From Methanobacteriota archaeon (GTDB lineage: Archaea > Thermoplasmatota > Thermoplasmata > RBG-16-68-12): DNA of 18,400 nt. Shown one piece after another: positions 1 through 7,424 of this stretch; position 1 is the stretch's first letter; each line of letters begins with the position of its first letter. Where the stretch lies: contig VBLZ01000076.1 in assembly GCA_005878515.1 (NCBI GenBank), forward strand, positions 1-18,400. Reading direction: 5' to 3'. Below the pieces are notes generated by a model. The model was not told where the DNA came from, ran no database searches, and saw nothing but the letters and a program-made list of their open reading frames with translations. The translations under genes were made by a program, and so were the position numbers.

Positions 1-6
1 TTCCTG

Positions 7-471
7 ATGACGACCGCATACGACGTACCTCCGGTGCTGTTGATCGAGCGCCTCAAGGAGAAGCTGCAGTCGGAAGGCAAGATCAAGCCGCCGGAATGGG
101 CGTCGTTCGCACGCACCGGAGTGCACACGGAGAAGGCGCCGGTCCAGAAGGACTGGTGGTATCGCCGCGTCGCCGCCGTCCTGCGCAAGGTCTACTTGCA
201 CGGGCCCGTCGGTACGTCCCGCCTCGCCGCCGAGTTCGGCGGCCGCCGGGACGACGGCTCGGCCCCGTATCATCCGCGACGCGGTTCGCGGTCGATCGCC
301 CGGGAAGCGATGCAGCAGCTCGAAGCGATGGGCCTCCTCACGAAGACCGAGAAGAAAGGCCGCTCGATCAGCGCTGCGGGCCGCAAGCTCCTCGATTCCC
401 TCTCCCATGACATCCTGATTGAGCTCGCGAAGACGAATCCCGAGCTCACGAAATACGCCGGAGGCCCGTGA
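7..471 (+). CDS. rps19e: 30S ribosomal protein S19e
   Basis: This 154-residue protein matches archaeal/eukaryotic S19e, a small-subunit protein with no bacterial counterpart. The signature is visible throughout: an N-terminal YDVPP segment, PPEWASFARTGVHTEKAP near residues 33-46, the WWYRR motif near 50, LRKVYLHGPVG near 59-69, and the basic segment YHPRRGSRSIAREAMQQLE near 88-106. The ATG at position 7 gives the usual N-terminus, and family length is about 150 residues. It is the first gene of a tight + strand operon; the PDCD5-family gene starts 4 nt after its stop. Its own promoter lies outside the window. Nothing appears truncated. Confidence 0.95.
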   Translation: MTTAYDVPPVLLIERLKEKLQSEGKIKPPEWASFARTGVHTEKAPVQKDWWYRRVAAVLRKVYLHGPVGTSRLAAEFGGRRDDGSAPYHPRRGSRSIAREAMQQLEAMGLLTKTEKKGRSISAAGRKLLDSLSHDILIELAKTNPELTKYAGGP

Positions 472-475
472 GCCA

Positions 476-811
476 ATGTCGATGGACGAGGACGAGCTAG
501 ACACGATCCGACGGCGGAAGATGGCGGAGCTCCAGCAGGCCCAGGTGCAGGCCCAGGCCGAGCAGCAGTACCGCGATCAGCAGCAGGCCCAACGGCAACA
601 GATCCTCCGCCAGATCCTGACACCGGAGGCGAGGGAGCGGCTCGGCCGAATCGAGCTCGCTTACCCGGAGCTAAAGGAGAACATCGAGAACCAGCTGATC
701 GCGCTCGCGCAGAGCGGTCGCGTGCAGCGCATGATCGACGACCCGACCCTCCGGCAGATCCTCGAGCGCGTCATCCCCCGCAAGCGGGACATCAAGATCG
801 AGAGGCGCTGA
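476..811 (+). CDS. PDCD5-family DNA-binding protein
   Basis: This 111-residue protein belongs to the PDCD5/TFAR19 family, small basic helical proteins found in archaea and eukaryotes that are described as DNA-binding; their exact role in archaea is unsettled. The visible hallmarks are an acidic start (MSMDEDELDTIRRRK), a long Gln/Ala-rich coiled-coil-like stretch at about residues 15-45, a core with LTPEARERLGRIELAYPE, and the conserved C-terminus PRKRDIKIERR. The reading frame is open further upstream, to a TTG at 419 inside rps19e. The ATG at 476, 4 nt after the rps19e stop, fits the family N-terminus and operon spacing; ATG 482 is an alternative. The rps19e-pdcd5-rpl39e-rpl31e-tif6 order is a known archaeal arrangement. 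Confidence 0.92.
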   Translation: MSMDEDELDTIRRRKMAELQQAQVQAQAEQQYRDQQQAQRQQILRQILTPEARERLGRIELAYPELKENIENQLIALAQSGRVQRMIDDPTLRQILERVIPRKRDIKIERR

Positions 812-812
812 C

Positions 813-968
813 GTGGCGAAGAACAAGCCGTACGCGAAGAAGCTCCGACTCTTGAGGGCCGTCAAGTCGAACCGCCGCGTGCCGGCCTGGGTCATCCAAC
901 GCACGAAGCGACGCTTCACCCGCCACCCGAAGAAACGCTCCTGGCGGCGGAACAAGCTGAAGGCGTGA
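813..968 (+). CDS. rpl39e: 50S ribosomal protein L39e
   Basis: A 51-residue, extremely basic protein starts at a GTG one nucleotide after the PDCD5-family stop. It matches L39e, the short unfolded-tail protein lining the ribosomal exit tunnel in archaea and eukaryotes. Diagnostic segments are the N-terminal KKLRLLRAVKSNRR, the VPAWVIQRTKRR core and the C-terminal RHPKKRSWRRNKLK. The length equals the usual 50-51 residues. It is very small, and short-ORF cut-offs would miss it. The L31e gene follows after 4 nt. Confidence 0.95.
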   Translation: MAKNKPYAKKLRLLRAVKSNRRVPAWVIQRTKRRFTRHPKKRSWRRNKLKA

Positions 969-972
969 GGCC

Positions 973-1236
973 ATGGCCGAGCAGGAAGAAGAGCGCATCA
1001 TGGTCATCCCCTTGCGGGCCGCCTGGGCGGCCTCCCGCACGGACCGGACGCCGCGGGCGATCAAGGCGATCCGGGAACACGTGCAGCAACACCTGAAGCC
1101 GGACCGGATCTTCATCGACGATGTCCTCAATGAGTACCTGTGGAAGCGTGGCCGCGAGCATCCGCCCCGCCGGATCCGCGTCAAGGCGATCAAGTTCGAG
1201 GACGGCTCCGCCGTCGTCTCCCTCCCGGAGGACTGA
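973..1236 (+). CDS. rpl31e: 50S ribosomal protein L31e
   Basis: This 87-residue protein matches archaeal L31e, a large-subunit protein near the exit tunnel. The recognisable segments are the N-terminal EERIMVIPLRAAW, the basic helix TPRAIKAIREHVQQHLK at about residues 26-42, IFIDDVLNEYLWKRGREHPPRRIRVKAIKFEDG at about 46-78, and an acidic C-terminus. The ATG at 973 lies 4 nt after the L39e stop. L31e and L39e are commonly adjacent in archaea, and aIF6 follows directly, as it does here. Its length is typical. Confidence 0.95.
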   Translation: MAEQEEERIMVIPLRAAWAASRTDRTPRAIKAIREHVQQHLKPDRIFIDDVLNEYLWKRGREHPPRRIRVKAIKFEDGSAVVSLPED

Positions 1237-1246
1237 GGGACCCCAA

Positions 1247-1900
1247 TTGCTTCGGCGGCTCGAAATCGCGGGGAACCCGTACATCGGTGTTTTCTGCGCG
1301 GCGAACGACGAGCTGCTGATTGTGGCCCGGGATGTCCCGAAGTCCGCGATTCGCCACATCGGCGGTGCCCTTGAGACGTCGCCCATCGTGACGAGCGTCG
1401 GGCACTCGACCGTCGTGGGCTCGCTCCTGGCATTGAATTCGAAAGGCATCCTCGCGTCACCGTTCATCGAGGAGGCGGAGATCGAAGCGATCGGCGACGC
1501 CGTCTATCCGCTCCCGCATCGATTGAACGCGGTGGGGAACAACGTCCTCTGCAACGACTACGGGGCGGTCGTCCATCCCGGCTACGACGACGAGGCGGTG
1601 GCGTTCATCGGAGAGGTCCTCGGGGTGAGCGTGGTGCGCGGGACCATCGCGGGGATCAAGACGGTCGGCAGCGTCGCGGTCGCGACGAACAAGGGTGTCC
1701 TGTGTCATCCGCACGCGCGGCCGGGAGAGATGGAAGTCCTGAAGTCCACCCTGCAGGTGCCCGTCGTCATCACGACCGCCAACTACGGCGCCGCGCAGGT
1801 CGGCGCCTGCATGGTCGCGAACTCCCACGGTGCGGTCGTGGGCTCGCGGACGACCCCCATCGAGCTCGGACGGATCGAGGAGGGACTCTCGCTGTTCTAG
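1247..1900 (+). CDS. eif6: Translation initiation factor aIF-6
   Basis: This 217-residue protein is the archaeal homologue of eIF6, the anti-association factor that binds the large ribosomal subunit. It shows the quasi-fivefold repeat (pentein) architecture, with GNPYIGVFCAANDELLIVA at the N-terminus, VGNNVLCNDYGAVVHP near residues 95-110, the internal-repeat motif ATNKGVLCHPHA near 146-157 and GACMVANSHGAVVG near 187-200. The best start is a TTG at 1247, 10 nt after the L31e stop, which gives the family N-terminus. The frame stays open upstream inside rpl31e, but that part is not homologous. A TTG start may hold expression below that of the upstream ribosomal genes. It is the last gene of this operon before the TATA box at about 1931. 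Confidence 0.93.
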   Translation: MLRRLEIAGNPYIGVFCAANDELLIVARDVPKSAIRHIGGALETSPIVTSVGHSTVVGSLLALNSKGILASPFIEEAEIEAIGDAVYPLPHRLNAVGNNVLCNDYGAVVHPGYDDEAVAFIGEVLGVSVVRGTIAGIKTVGSVAVATNKGVLCHPHARPGEMEVLKSTLQVPVVITTANYGAAQVGACMVANSHGAVVGSRTTPIELGRIEEGLSLF

Positions 1901-1930
1901 GCCCTTCCGTTTACAAACCGTCCGGCAAGT

Positions 1931-1940
1931 TTGATATATC
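1931..1940 (+). promoter_or_regulatory. TATA-box promoter of the DUF373 gene
   Basis: TTGATATATC is the most AT-rich patch in a GC-rich context. Its core GATATATC is a perfect palindrome centred about 28 nt before the ATG at 1965. Archaeal transcription starts about 25-28 nt downstream of the TATA centre, so the transcript would be leaderless or nearly so. A GTTT/AAAC inverted repeat lies just upstream at about 1909-1918. The start point is inferred. Confidence 0.6.
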
Positions 1941-1964
1941 ATGGGATAGCTAAGTCTCCTGACG

Positions 1965-3059
1965 ATGAAGACCCTCGTCCTCTGCGTGGATCGGGACAAC
2001 GACATCGGCATCAAGACGGGCCTTCGCACCCCGCTCGTCGGTCGCGACGAAAATCTCGCGGCGGCGACGAGGCTCGGCCTCGCCGATCCCGAGGACTCCG
2101 ACGTCAACGCGCTCCTGAGCGCGGTCTCCATCTACGATGGCCTCCAGAAGGACAACGCGGACGCCGAGGTCGCGACGATCTGCGGGGATGTCCGCGTCGG
2201 CTCCGTGTCCGATCTCGTGCTGACGAAGCAACTCGACCAGGTCCTCGAACAGCTCCGGCCGGACCGCGTGTTCCTCGTCTCCGACGGCGCCGAAGACGAA
2301 GCCTTCTCGCCGATCATCGGCTCGCGCATCCGGGTCGACCATGTGCGCCGCGTGTACGTGCGGCAAACCCCGACCGCGGAATCGCTCTACTACACGATCG
2401 GCCGGCAGCTGAAGAACCCGCGTGTGCGCCGCAAGATCGTGGCCCCCCTGGGATTCGTCCTCCTGCTGTTCGGGGCGATCTACCTGGCCCTCCCGAATTT
2501 GGCATCGGGTCTCGCCCTGATCCTCGCGGGCCTCTATTTCATCATGATCTCGCTGCCGTTCCAGAGCGTCGGAGATGTGTTCAAGAAAGCCGGTGAGACG
2601 TACGAACGCGTCCGGGATTCCGTGGCGAACGGGAACCTGGGGATCTTCTTCAATGTCTCCGCGCTCATCTTGATCCTGGTCGGGATCTTCTTCGGAGCGG
2701 ATACCGCGACCCGGAACGGCGGGTCGACGTACGTCTCGCAGTTCCTCTGGTTCGTCATCGGCGCGGTCTGGTGGTTCGTCATCGGCACGTTGCTCTTCGA
2801 AGGCGGCCAAGTCATCAGCGCCTACCTCCGCCACGGACGGGCTCCACGACACGCGGTCGCCGTCGCGGTGACGTTCGTCGCGCTGGGCCTCTTGGTCCTC
2901 GGGATGACGCAGATCCTTCAGACGATCCTCGGGGAATACAACCGCGCGTCGTTGCCCCTGATCTATCTGAGCATGGGCCTCGCCCTGTTCCTCGTCGCGG
3001 TCACTGGCCTCTCGTACCGGACGAGGGAGCAAGGCCCTCAATCCCCCGACGAGAGCTAG
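1965..3059 (+). CDS. DUF373 family membrane protein
   Basis: This 364-residue protein belongs to DUF373, an archaeal family of unknown function. The soluble N-terminal part (about residues 1-155) carries LVLCVDRDNDIG at residues 4-15, TPLVGRDENLAAATRL at 22-37, PEDSDVNALL at 42-51, a CGDVRVGSVSD motif near 73-83 and LVSDGAEDE at 104-112, all typical of the family. Six hydrophobic segments follow, at about 158-176, 180-197, 227-244, 257-277, 296-316 and 329-350. A short charged loop of about 25 residues separates segments two and three. It has its own TATA box, and mptE follows after 17 nt, so the two are probably co-transcribed. The many Asp residues suggest metal or nucleotide binding, but this is a guess. 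Confidence 0.88.
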   Translation: MKTLVLCVDRDNDIGIKTGLRTPLVGRDENLAAATRLGLADPEDSDVNALLSAVSIYDGLQKDNADAEVATICGDVRVGSVSDLVLTKQLDQVLEQLRPDRVFLVSDGAEDEAFSPIIGSRIRVDHVRRVYVRQTPTAESLYYTIGRQLKNPRVRRKIVAPLGFVLLLFGAIYLALPNLASGLALILAGLYFIMISLPFQSVGDVFKKAGETYERVRDSVANGNLGIFFNVSALILILVGIFFGADTATRNGGSTYVSQFLWFVIGAVWWFVIGTLLFEGGQVISAYLRHGRAPRHAVAVAVTFVALGLLVLGMTQILQTILGEYNRASLPLIYLSMGLALFLVAVTGLSYRTREQGPQSPDES

Positions 3060-3076
3060 CCGCGCCGAGGGGTCGG

Positions 3077-3724
3077 ATGGACTTCGAGACGTGGCAGCCG
3101 TTCTACGAACAGATCCTGAACGACTTCGGCTTTTCTCGGGAAAAGGACGAGGCGGTCGCCGCCGAACTCGACAAGCTCCTCGGCGGGAATCGGGTTCCCG
3201 ACTCGATCCTTCGAAAGATCATCCGAGGGAAGGAAGTCACCGTGGCGGGAAACGGTCCGAACCTCGAGGACGAGATCGGGGAGGCCCGCGGGGTTCTCCT
3301 GACCGCGGACGAGGCGACGTCGGTCGCGCTCGGCCGGGGCCTCCTCCCGGCAATCCTGGTCACCGACCTTGATGGGGTCGTGGCGGATCAGGTGAAGGCC
3401 AATACCGAAGGCACGATCGCGGTGATCCACGGCCATGGCGACAACGGCCCCGCGGTCCGGGAGTGGGCCCCGCGGTTCTCCGGCGGAACGGTGGCGACGA
3501 CACAGTCCCGGCCGCTCGGAGGCCTCCGGAACTTCGGCGGCTTCACCGACGGAGATCGGGCGGTGTTCCTCGCGGATCACTTCGGCGCCGCGCGAATTCA
3601 CTTGGTCGGCTTCGACTTCGAACGTCCGAATGCGAAGGACGTCGATCGGCGCACGAAACAGCGGAAGCTCGACTGGGCGTACATCCTCCTTGGCAGCCTC
3701 GATCGGGACGAATTCGAACTATGA
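3077..3724 (+). CDS. mptE: 6-hydroxymethylpterin diphosphokinase MptE (DUF115)
   Basis: This 215-residue protein resembles archaeal MptE, which transfers pyrophosphate from ATP to 6-hydroxymethyl-7,8-dihydropterin in pterin cofactor synthesis and replaces bacterial FolK. The family motifs are in order: VTVAGNGPNLEDEI (54-67, nucleotide-binding loop), TADEATSVAL (77-86), VTDLDG (95-100), HGHGDN (118-123), NFGGFTDGDRAV (152-163), LVGFDF (176-181) and KQRKLDWA (194-201). The length is close to the family's usual 220-240. ATG 3077 is preceded by a GAGGGGT Shine-Dalgarno-like stretch at 3067-3073, and the upstream open frame inside the DUF373 gene is not homologous. Its final 6 nt overlap the end of gcvPB on the other strand. 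Whether the product goes to methanopterin-type or folate cofactors cannot be told here. Confidence 0.88.
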   Translation: MDFETWQPFYEQILNDFGFSREKDEAVAAELDKLLGGNRVPDSILRKIIRGKEVTVAGNGPNLEDEIGEARGVLLTADEATSVALGRGLLPAILVTDLDGVVADQVKANTEGTIAVIHGHGDNGPAVREWAPRFSGGTVATTQSRPLGGLRNFGGFTDGDRAVFLADHFGAARIHLVGFDFERPNAKDVDRRTKQRKLDWAYILLGSLDRDEFEL

Positions 3725-5167
3725 GACCGGCTTCCGGGCCTTCGCGGTCCGCCAGCTGAGGATCGGTTCGCGGGCCGCCTGGACCTCGTCGACGCGCGCC
3801 ACCGCCGTGTTGTGCGGCGCAGAGTGCAAGGTCTCGGGATCCTCCTTCACGATCTTCGCCAGTGCGTCGACGAAGCCATCGAGCGTTTCCTTCGTCTCCG
3901 TCTCGGTGGGTTCGACCATGAGTGCCTCTTCGACCAGGTGCGGGAAGTACACGGTCGGCGGATGGTATCCGAAGTCCATGAGGCGCTTCGCGAGGTCGAC
4001 CGTGCGGACGCCCTTTTCCGCCGCGAGCTTCGCGGCGCTCGCGACGAACTCATGTTTCCGGAGACCGCCGAATGGCACATCGAGGACGCCGGTGAGCCGG
4101 TGACGAATGTAGTTCGCGTTCAGCACCGCTCGCTCGGAGACTTCCTTGAGCCCGTCTCCACCCATCCGGAGGATGTACGCGTACGCCCGCACCAGGAGCG
4201 CGAAGTTGCCGTACCACGCGCGCACCTTCCCGATCGACTTCGGTCGATCGTAATTCAGGTGGTAGCCCCGACCGTTGAGGCCGATGACCGGGACCGGCAG
4301 GAACGGCTCCAGTGGTTTCTTCACGCCGACGGGTCCGGCGCCCGGTCCGCCTCCGCCATGGGGCGTCGTGAAGGTCTTGTGCAGATTGAAATGGACGATG
4401 TCGAAGTTCATGTTGCCGGGCGAGGTGCGGCCGAGGATCGCGTTGAAGTTCGCGCCGTCGTAGTAGAGCAGGCCGCCCGCGTCGTGCACGATCTGCGCGA
4501 TGTCCAGGACGTGTTCTTCGAAGATCCCGAGGGTGTTCGGATTCGTCAGCATGAGGGCGAGCGTCTTCGGACCGGCCGCGGCTTCGAGGGCCTTGAGATC
4601 GACCCGGCCGTCTTTCGACGGAATCTCGATCAAGTCGAATCCGAGCATCCCCGCGGAGGCGGGGTTCGTGCCGTGCGCCGTGTCGGGGATGATGACCTCG
4701 TGCCGCTCCTCTCCTCGCTCCCGGTGGTACGCTTGCGCCAGGAGAAGGCCAGTGTACTCTCCCTGAGCCCCGGCCGCGGGCTGCAGTGTGATCGCGTCCA
4801 TCCCCGCGATCTGCGCGAGAAGACCTTGCAGCTCGTACAGGAGCCGGAGCGCCCCTTGCACGGTCGACTCGTCTTGGTCTGGATGGATCCGGGTGACCGT
4901 CGGAAGGGCCGCGAGCTCCTCCGTGAATTTCGGGTTGAATTTCATTGTGCACGATCCGAGCGGGTAGAACCCCGTGTCGATTCCGAAGTTCATCTGCGAA
5001 AGGCGCGTGAAGTGCCGGACGACATCATGCTCCGAGAGATTCGGGATCGCGAGGTGCTGGCGCCGAATCTTCGCGGGGACGAGGTCCGCGAGGTCGACGT
5101 CCGTGTCGGGGGCGGATCGCTTCTCCATGAGGAGCGGCTCGTCCCAGTAGGCTTGGCGGAAGTTCAC
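3719..5167 (-). CDS. gcvPB: Glycine dehydrogenase (decarboxylating) subunit 2
   Basis: This 482-residue protein is the PLP-binding half of the two-subunit P-protein of the glycine cleavage system, which decarboxylates glycine and passes the aminomethyl group to lipoyl H-protein. The PLP lysine is K264 in HFNLHKTFTTPHGGGGPG (259-276). Other hallmarks are GFYPLGSCTMKFNPK (66-80), QPAAGAQGEYTGLL (129-142), DTAHGTNPASAG (162-173) and YYDGANFNAILG (235-246). The start is GTG at 5167, whose last two bases lie in the TGA of gcvPA (GTGA overlap), giving translational coupling. The length is typical. The T-, H- and L-protein genes are not in the window. There is no terminator between it and the convergent mptE; the coding ends overlap. 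Confidence 0.96.
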   Translation of the reverse strand: MNFRQAYWDEPLLMEKRSAPDTDVDLADLVPAKIRRQHLAIPNLSEHDVVRHFTRLSQMNFGIDTGFYPLGSCTMKFNPKFTEELAALPTVTRIHPDQDESTVQGALRLLYELQGLLAQIAGMDAITLQPAAGAQGEYTGLLLAQAYHRERGEERHEVIIPDTAHGTNPASAGMLGFDLIEIPSKDGRVDLKALEAAAGPKTLALMLTNPNTLGIFEEHVLDIAQIVHDAGGLLYYDGANFNAILGRTSPGNMNFDIVHFNLHKTFTTPHGGGGPGAGPVGVKKPLEPFLPVPVIGLNGRGYHLNYDRPKSIGKVRAWYGNFALLVRAYAYILRMGGDGLKEVSERAVLNANYIRHRLTGVLDVPFGGLRKHEFVASAAKLAAEKGVRTVDLAKRLMDFGYHPPTVYFPHLVEEALMVEPTETETKETLDGFVDALAKIVKEDPETLHSAPHNTAVARVDEVQAAREPILSWRTAKARKPVS

Positions 5168-6486
5168 CGGAGCGCCTCCAGGGCCCCAAGCAGGCGTCCG
5201 ATCGCCTCCGGGGTGTGGCGACCGGTCGTGGCGAACAGGGCGGCATCACTCAGCTCCGGGAGCTGACGGGTCAGCGGTAATCCGCCGTGGATTCCCTTCT
5301 CCAAGAGGGCTCGATGGACCGCGGCGTATCCTTTCTTCCTGCGCACAACAAACTCGTTGAAGTGCGCTCCGTGGAACAGCGGGGCTTCGAATCCCGCGAT
5401 CGCGTCGATCGCCTTTGCGAGTTCCCGCGCGCGGCGGATGTTCTCTGCGGCCACCCGACGGAGGCCGTTCGAACCGAGCACCGCCATGTACGCCGCCGCG
5501 CCGACCGCCAGGAGCGACTCATTCGTGCAAATATTCGACATCGCCTTCTCGCGGCGGATGTGTTGCTCCCGGGTCTGGAGCGTCATGCAGAAGGCCCGAT
5601 GCCCCTTCGCGTCCCGCGTCAAGCCGATCACGCGCCCCGGCATCTTCCGGATGTGCGATTGTCGACACGCGAAGATCCCGAGAAGCGGGCCACCGAAGTT
5701 CATCTGGGTGCCGAGCGGTTGGCCTTCGCCGACGACGATGTCGGCCCCGAAGTCCCCCGGAGGACGGACGACCGCCTGGGCGATCGGGTTCACACCGACG
5801 ACGAGGACACCGTTCGTCATGGCTCGGATCTCCTCGAGTTGCTCCTCGAATCGTCCGAAGAAGTTCGGGTTCTCCACGTAGACGCCGCAGACATCGGGCG
5901 AGAGCGCGGCCTTCAACTTCGAGAGATCGAGCAGCGCGCTCTCGCGGTCGTAGTCCACCTCGCGCACCTCGATCCCGGTGCCGAGGACGTAATTCGCGAG
6001 GACCGCGCGGCGATTGTGCCGCAGGGCGCGCGGAATGAGGAAGATCCGACCGCCATGGATGCGATGGGCCATCCGGGCCGCTTCGCCGAGCGCCGTCGAG
6101 CCGTCGTACACTGATGTGTTCGCGGCGTCCATCCCGGTGAGCTCGCAGATCAGGCTCTGATATTCCCAGAGGGCCTGGAGCAGGCCTTGGCTGATTTCCG
6201 GTTGGTATGGTGTGTACGAGGTGTAGAATTCGGACCGGGAGACGATTGCCCGCACGCTTGCGGGAACGAAGTGATCGTATAGGCCTCCCCCGAGGAACGT
6301 CGGCATGTCGACGACCGTGCGGTTCGCGGCGAGCATCGACGTCACCCGCGCGACGACGCGGTCCTCCGGGAGGCCGTCCGGGATGTCGAGCTTCTGAATC
6401 CGCACGCCCGCGGGGATATCCGCGAAAAGGTCGTCGACGCTCCGGAGGCCCATTTCCCGGAGCATCTCGTCCTCATCGGAGGGCAT
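5164..6486 (-). CDS. gcvPA: Glycine dehydrogenase (decarboxylating) subunit 1
   Basis: This 440-residue protein is the N-terminal-half subunit of the split glycine decarboxylase and pairs with GcvPB, whose gene follows with a 4-nt overlap. Family signatures are FLGGGLYDHFVP (64-75), FYTSYTPYQPEISQGLLQALWEYQ (near 87-110), GMDAANTSVYDGSTALGEAA (near 117-136), NPNFFG near 210, GEGQPLG near 259 and QTREQHIRREKAMSNICTNE near 306-325. This half does not carry the PLP lysine. The ATG at 6486 matches the usual short acidic N-terminus before MGLRSVDDLFADIP. The length of about 440 is normal. A TATA-like CTTAAG lies about 30 nt upstream, so the operon's transcript probably starts within a few nucleotides of the ATG. 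Confidence 0.96.
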   Translation of the reverse strand: MPSDEDEMLREMGLRSVDDLFADIPAGVRIQKLDIPDGLPEDRVVARVTSMLAANRTVVDMPTFLGGGLYDHFVPASVRAIVSRSEFYTSYTPYQPEISQGLLQALWEYQSLICELTGMDAANTSVYDGSTALGEAARMAHRIHGGRIFLIPRALRHNRRAVLANYVLGTGIEVREVDYDRESALLDLSKLKAALSPDVCGVYVENPNFFGRFEEQLEEIRAMTNGVLVVGVNPIAQAVVRPPGDFGADIVVGEGQPLGTQMNFGGPLLGIFACRQSHIRKMPGRVIGLTRDAKGHRAFCMTLQTREQHIRREKAMSNICTNESLLAVGAAAYMAVLGSNGLRRVAAENIRRARELAKAIDAIAGFEAPLFHGAHFNEFVVRRKKGYAAVHRALLEKGIHGGLPLTRQLPELSDAALFATTGRHTPEAIGRLLGALEALR

Positions 6487-6511
6487 GCGGGTGCTGCTGA
6501 AAGGTAGGCGA

Positions 6512-6520
6512 CACTTAAGG
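6512..6520 (-). promoter_or_regulatory. TATA-like promoter of gcvPA-gcvPB
   Basis: On the - strand the sequence CCTTAAGTG is centred about 30 nt upstream of the gcvPA ATG. No Shine-Dalgarno-like stretch stands next to the ATG, which fits a near-leaderless mRNA. The assignment rests on spacing and AT content only. Confidence 0.45.
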
Positions 6521-6525
6521 GTTTC

Positions 6526-6690
6526 TTGCGGAGCCCGGATGTCGAGTTAACGTGGAAAGGGCCTCAGGATCCCGTCGAGACCGGGCCGGAGTATGTGAAC
6601 CGGGCGCAAAGCTGGACGGGCGACGGACGAACGATCGTCTACTCCTCGGCACCGAGGAGAGGGCCTCGAACAGGAATGGGCGATGCTCTC
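6526..6690 (+). pseudogene. Possible remnant of a PD40/TolB-type propeller gene
   Basis: The otherwise empty gap between gcvPA and the DUF1801 gene contains, on the + strand, an open stretch reading QSWTGDGRTIVYSS at about 6607-6648, preceded by ELTWKGPQDP. The pattern W-x-x-D-G-R-x-I-x-[YF]-S-S is the blade core of PD40 (WD40-like) propellers, as in TolB. No complete gene surrounds it: the upstream part runs into the gcvPA promoter, and the frame then runs antisense into the DUF1801 gene. I read it as a decayed fragment, but one blade-like motif could arise by chance. Confidence 0.25.
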
Positions 6691-6728
6691 GCCGAGGAAC
6701 TGAGTGCTCACCGGATCGGAGTCAGTGC

Positions 6729-7214
6729 TCAGCTCACCGCTTTCTTCACGAGCGCGCCGATCCTTGCCTCTTCGGCGGCCGTCAACTCCTTCAGCGCGAA
6801 GGCGACCGGCCATAGGGCGCCTTCGTCGAGGTTCGCCGCGTCGCTGAAGCCGAACGTCGCGTACCTCGTCTTGAACTTCTGCGCGGGCTGGAAGAAGCAG
6901 ACGACCTCACCGTCCTTGGCATACGCGGGCATCCCGTACCAGGTTCTGGGCGAGAGGGCTGGCGCGCTGGCTTTGATGACAGCATGGAGCCGCTTGCCCA
7001 TGGCGCGATCCGGTTCCGACATCTCGGCGATCTTCGCGAGCACGGCGCCTTCCCCGCCCGCTCTGTCCGAGCGCGGGCCCCGGCCCTCGGACGTCTTCAT
7101 CTCTTGGACGTACTCCTTCATCGCGGCTCGTTCCTCGTCCGTGAATCCCTTGAACTTCTTGTTGACCGCGGTGGTGCTCTTGGCGGACTTTTGCGTGTCC
7201 TTTTTTGGGCTCAT
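6729..7214 (-). CDS. DUF1801 (YdhG-like) family protein
   Basis: This 161-residue cytoplasmic protein is of the DUF1801/YdhG-like type. A low-complexity Lys-rich N-terminus (1-22) is followed by FTDEERAAMKEYVQEMK. The domain at about 60-161 has GEGAVLAKIAEM, PDRAMGKRLHAVI, the conserved WYGMPAYAKDGEVVCFFQPAQKFKTRYATFGF segment and a C-terminal LKELTAAEEARI. Members have sometimes been called iron chaperones, but the biochemistry is poorly defined. From memory the sequence closely resembles soil-bacterial members. It has a strong AAGGAGG Shine-Dalgarno 5 nt before the ATG, unlike the gcvPA and MoaD-like genes nearby. Both points suggest fairly recent transfer from bacteria. The small neighbouring VOC remnant may have come with it. 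Confidence 0.85.
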   Translation of the reverse strand: MSPKKDTQKSAKSTTAVNKKFKGFTDEERAAMKEYVQEMKTSEGRGPRSDRAGGEGAVLAKIAEMSEPDRAMGKRLHAVIKASAPALSPRTWYGMPAYAKDGEVVCFFQPAQKFKTRYATFGFSDAANLDEGALWPVAFALKELTAAEEARIGALVKKAVS

Positions 7215-7219
7215 GGAGA

Positions 7220-7226
7220 CCTCCTT
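7220..7226 (-). promoter_or_regulatory. Strong Shine-Dalgarno of the DUF1801 gene
   Basis: On the - strand AAGGAGG ends 5 nt before the ATG at 7214, a near-perfect anti-16S match with good spacing. Neighbouring genes such as gcvPA and the MoaD-like gene lack this and instead show TATA boxes about 28-30 nt before the start codon. It confirms the start codon and marks the gene as different from its surroundings. Confidence 0.75.
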
Positions 7227-7329
7227 AGATAGTGTTTGATTGTCGTTAGCAAGTTTTCAGCCACCCAAGATGGTGGTCGCTATATTTCAGAATACTCATT
7301 CTAGACAGTCAAGAAGGAAATTGTCCGAA

Positions 7330-7422
7330 CTAGCTTTCGTATGCCTTCTGCAGATCGGCGACGATGATCTCTTGCATCTTGAGCATGGCGTCTGTCACTC
7401 GTTTGGCTTTGAAGGGTGCGTC
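7330..7422 (-). pseudogene. C-terminal remnant of a VOC (PhnB-like) protein
   Basis: The last 30 codons before a TAG at 7330-7332 encode a peptide ending AKRVTDAMLKMQEIIVADLQ plus KAYES. This is the characteristic C-terminus of PhnB-type VOC proteins (often misnamed 3-demethylubiquinone methyltransferases), where an AxRVxxAMLxMxKIDIxxLxxAY pattern is common. The frame continues upstream without VOC-like sequence, because that DNA is now the 3' part of the histidine phosphatase gene, whose stop is at 7425. The rest of the VOC gene has therefore been lost, apparently by a deletion whose joint lies next to the phosphatase stop. It is not expected to be functional. Confidence 0.6.
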
Positions 7423-7424
7423 TT

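Noticed and set aside
3812..5266. 484-codon open frame on the + strand
   Set aside because: It is antisense to gcvPB, whose translation matches the glycine decarboxylase family throughout. Long antisense frames are common in high-GC DNA.
7261..7276. CCACC-N6-GGTGG hairpin upstream of the DUF1801 gene
   Set aside because: The stem is only 5 bp with no T-run and no conserved context, so it is not enough for a terminator or operator call.
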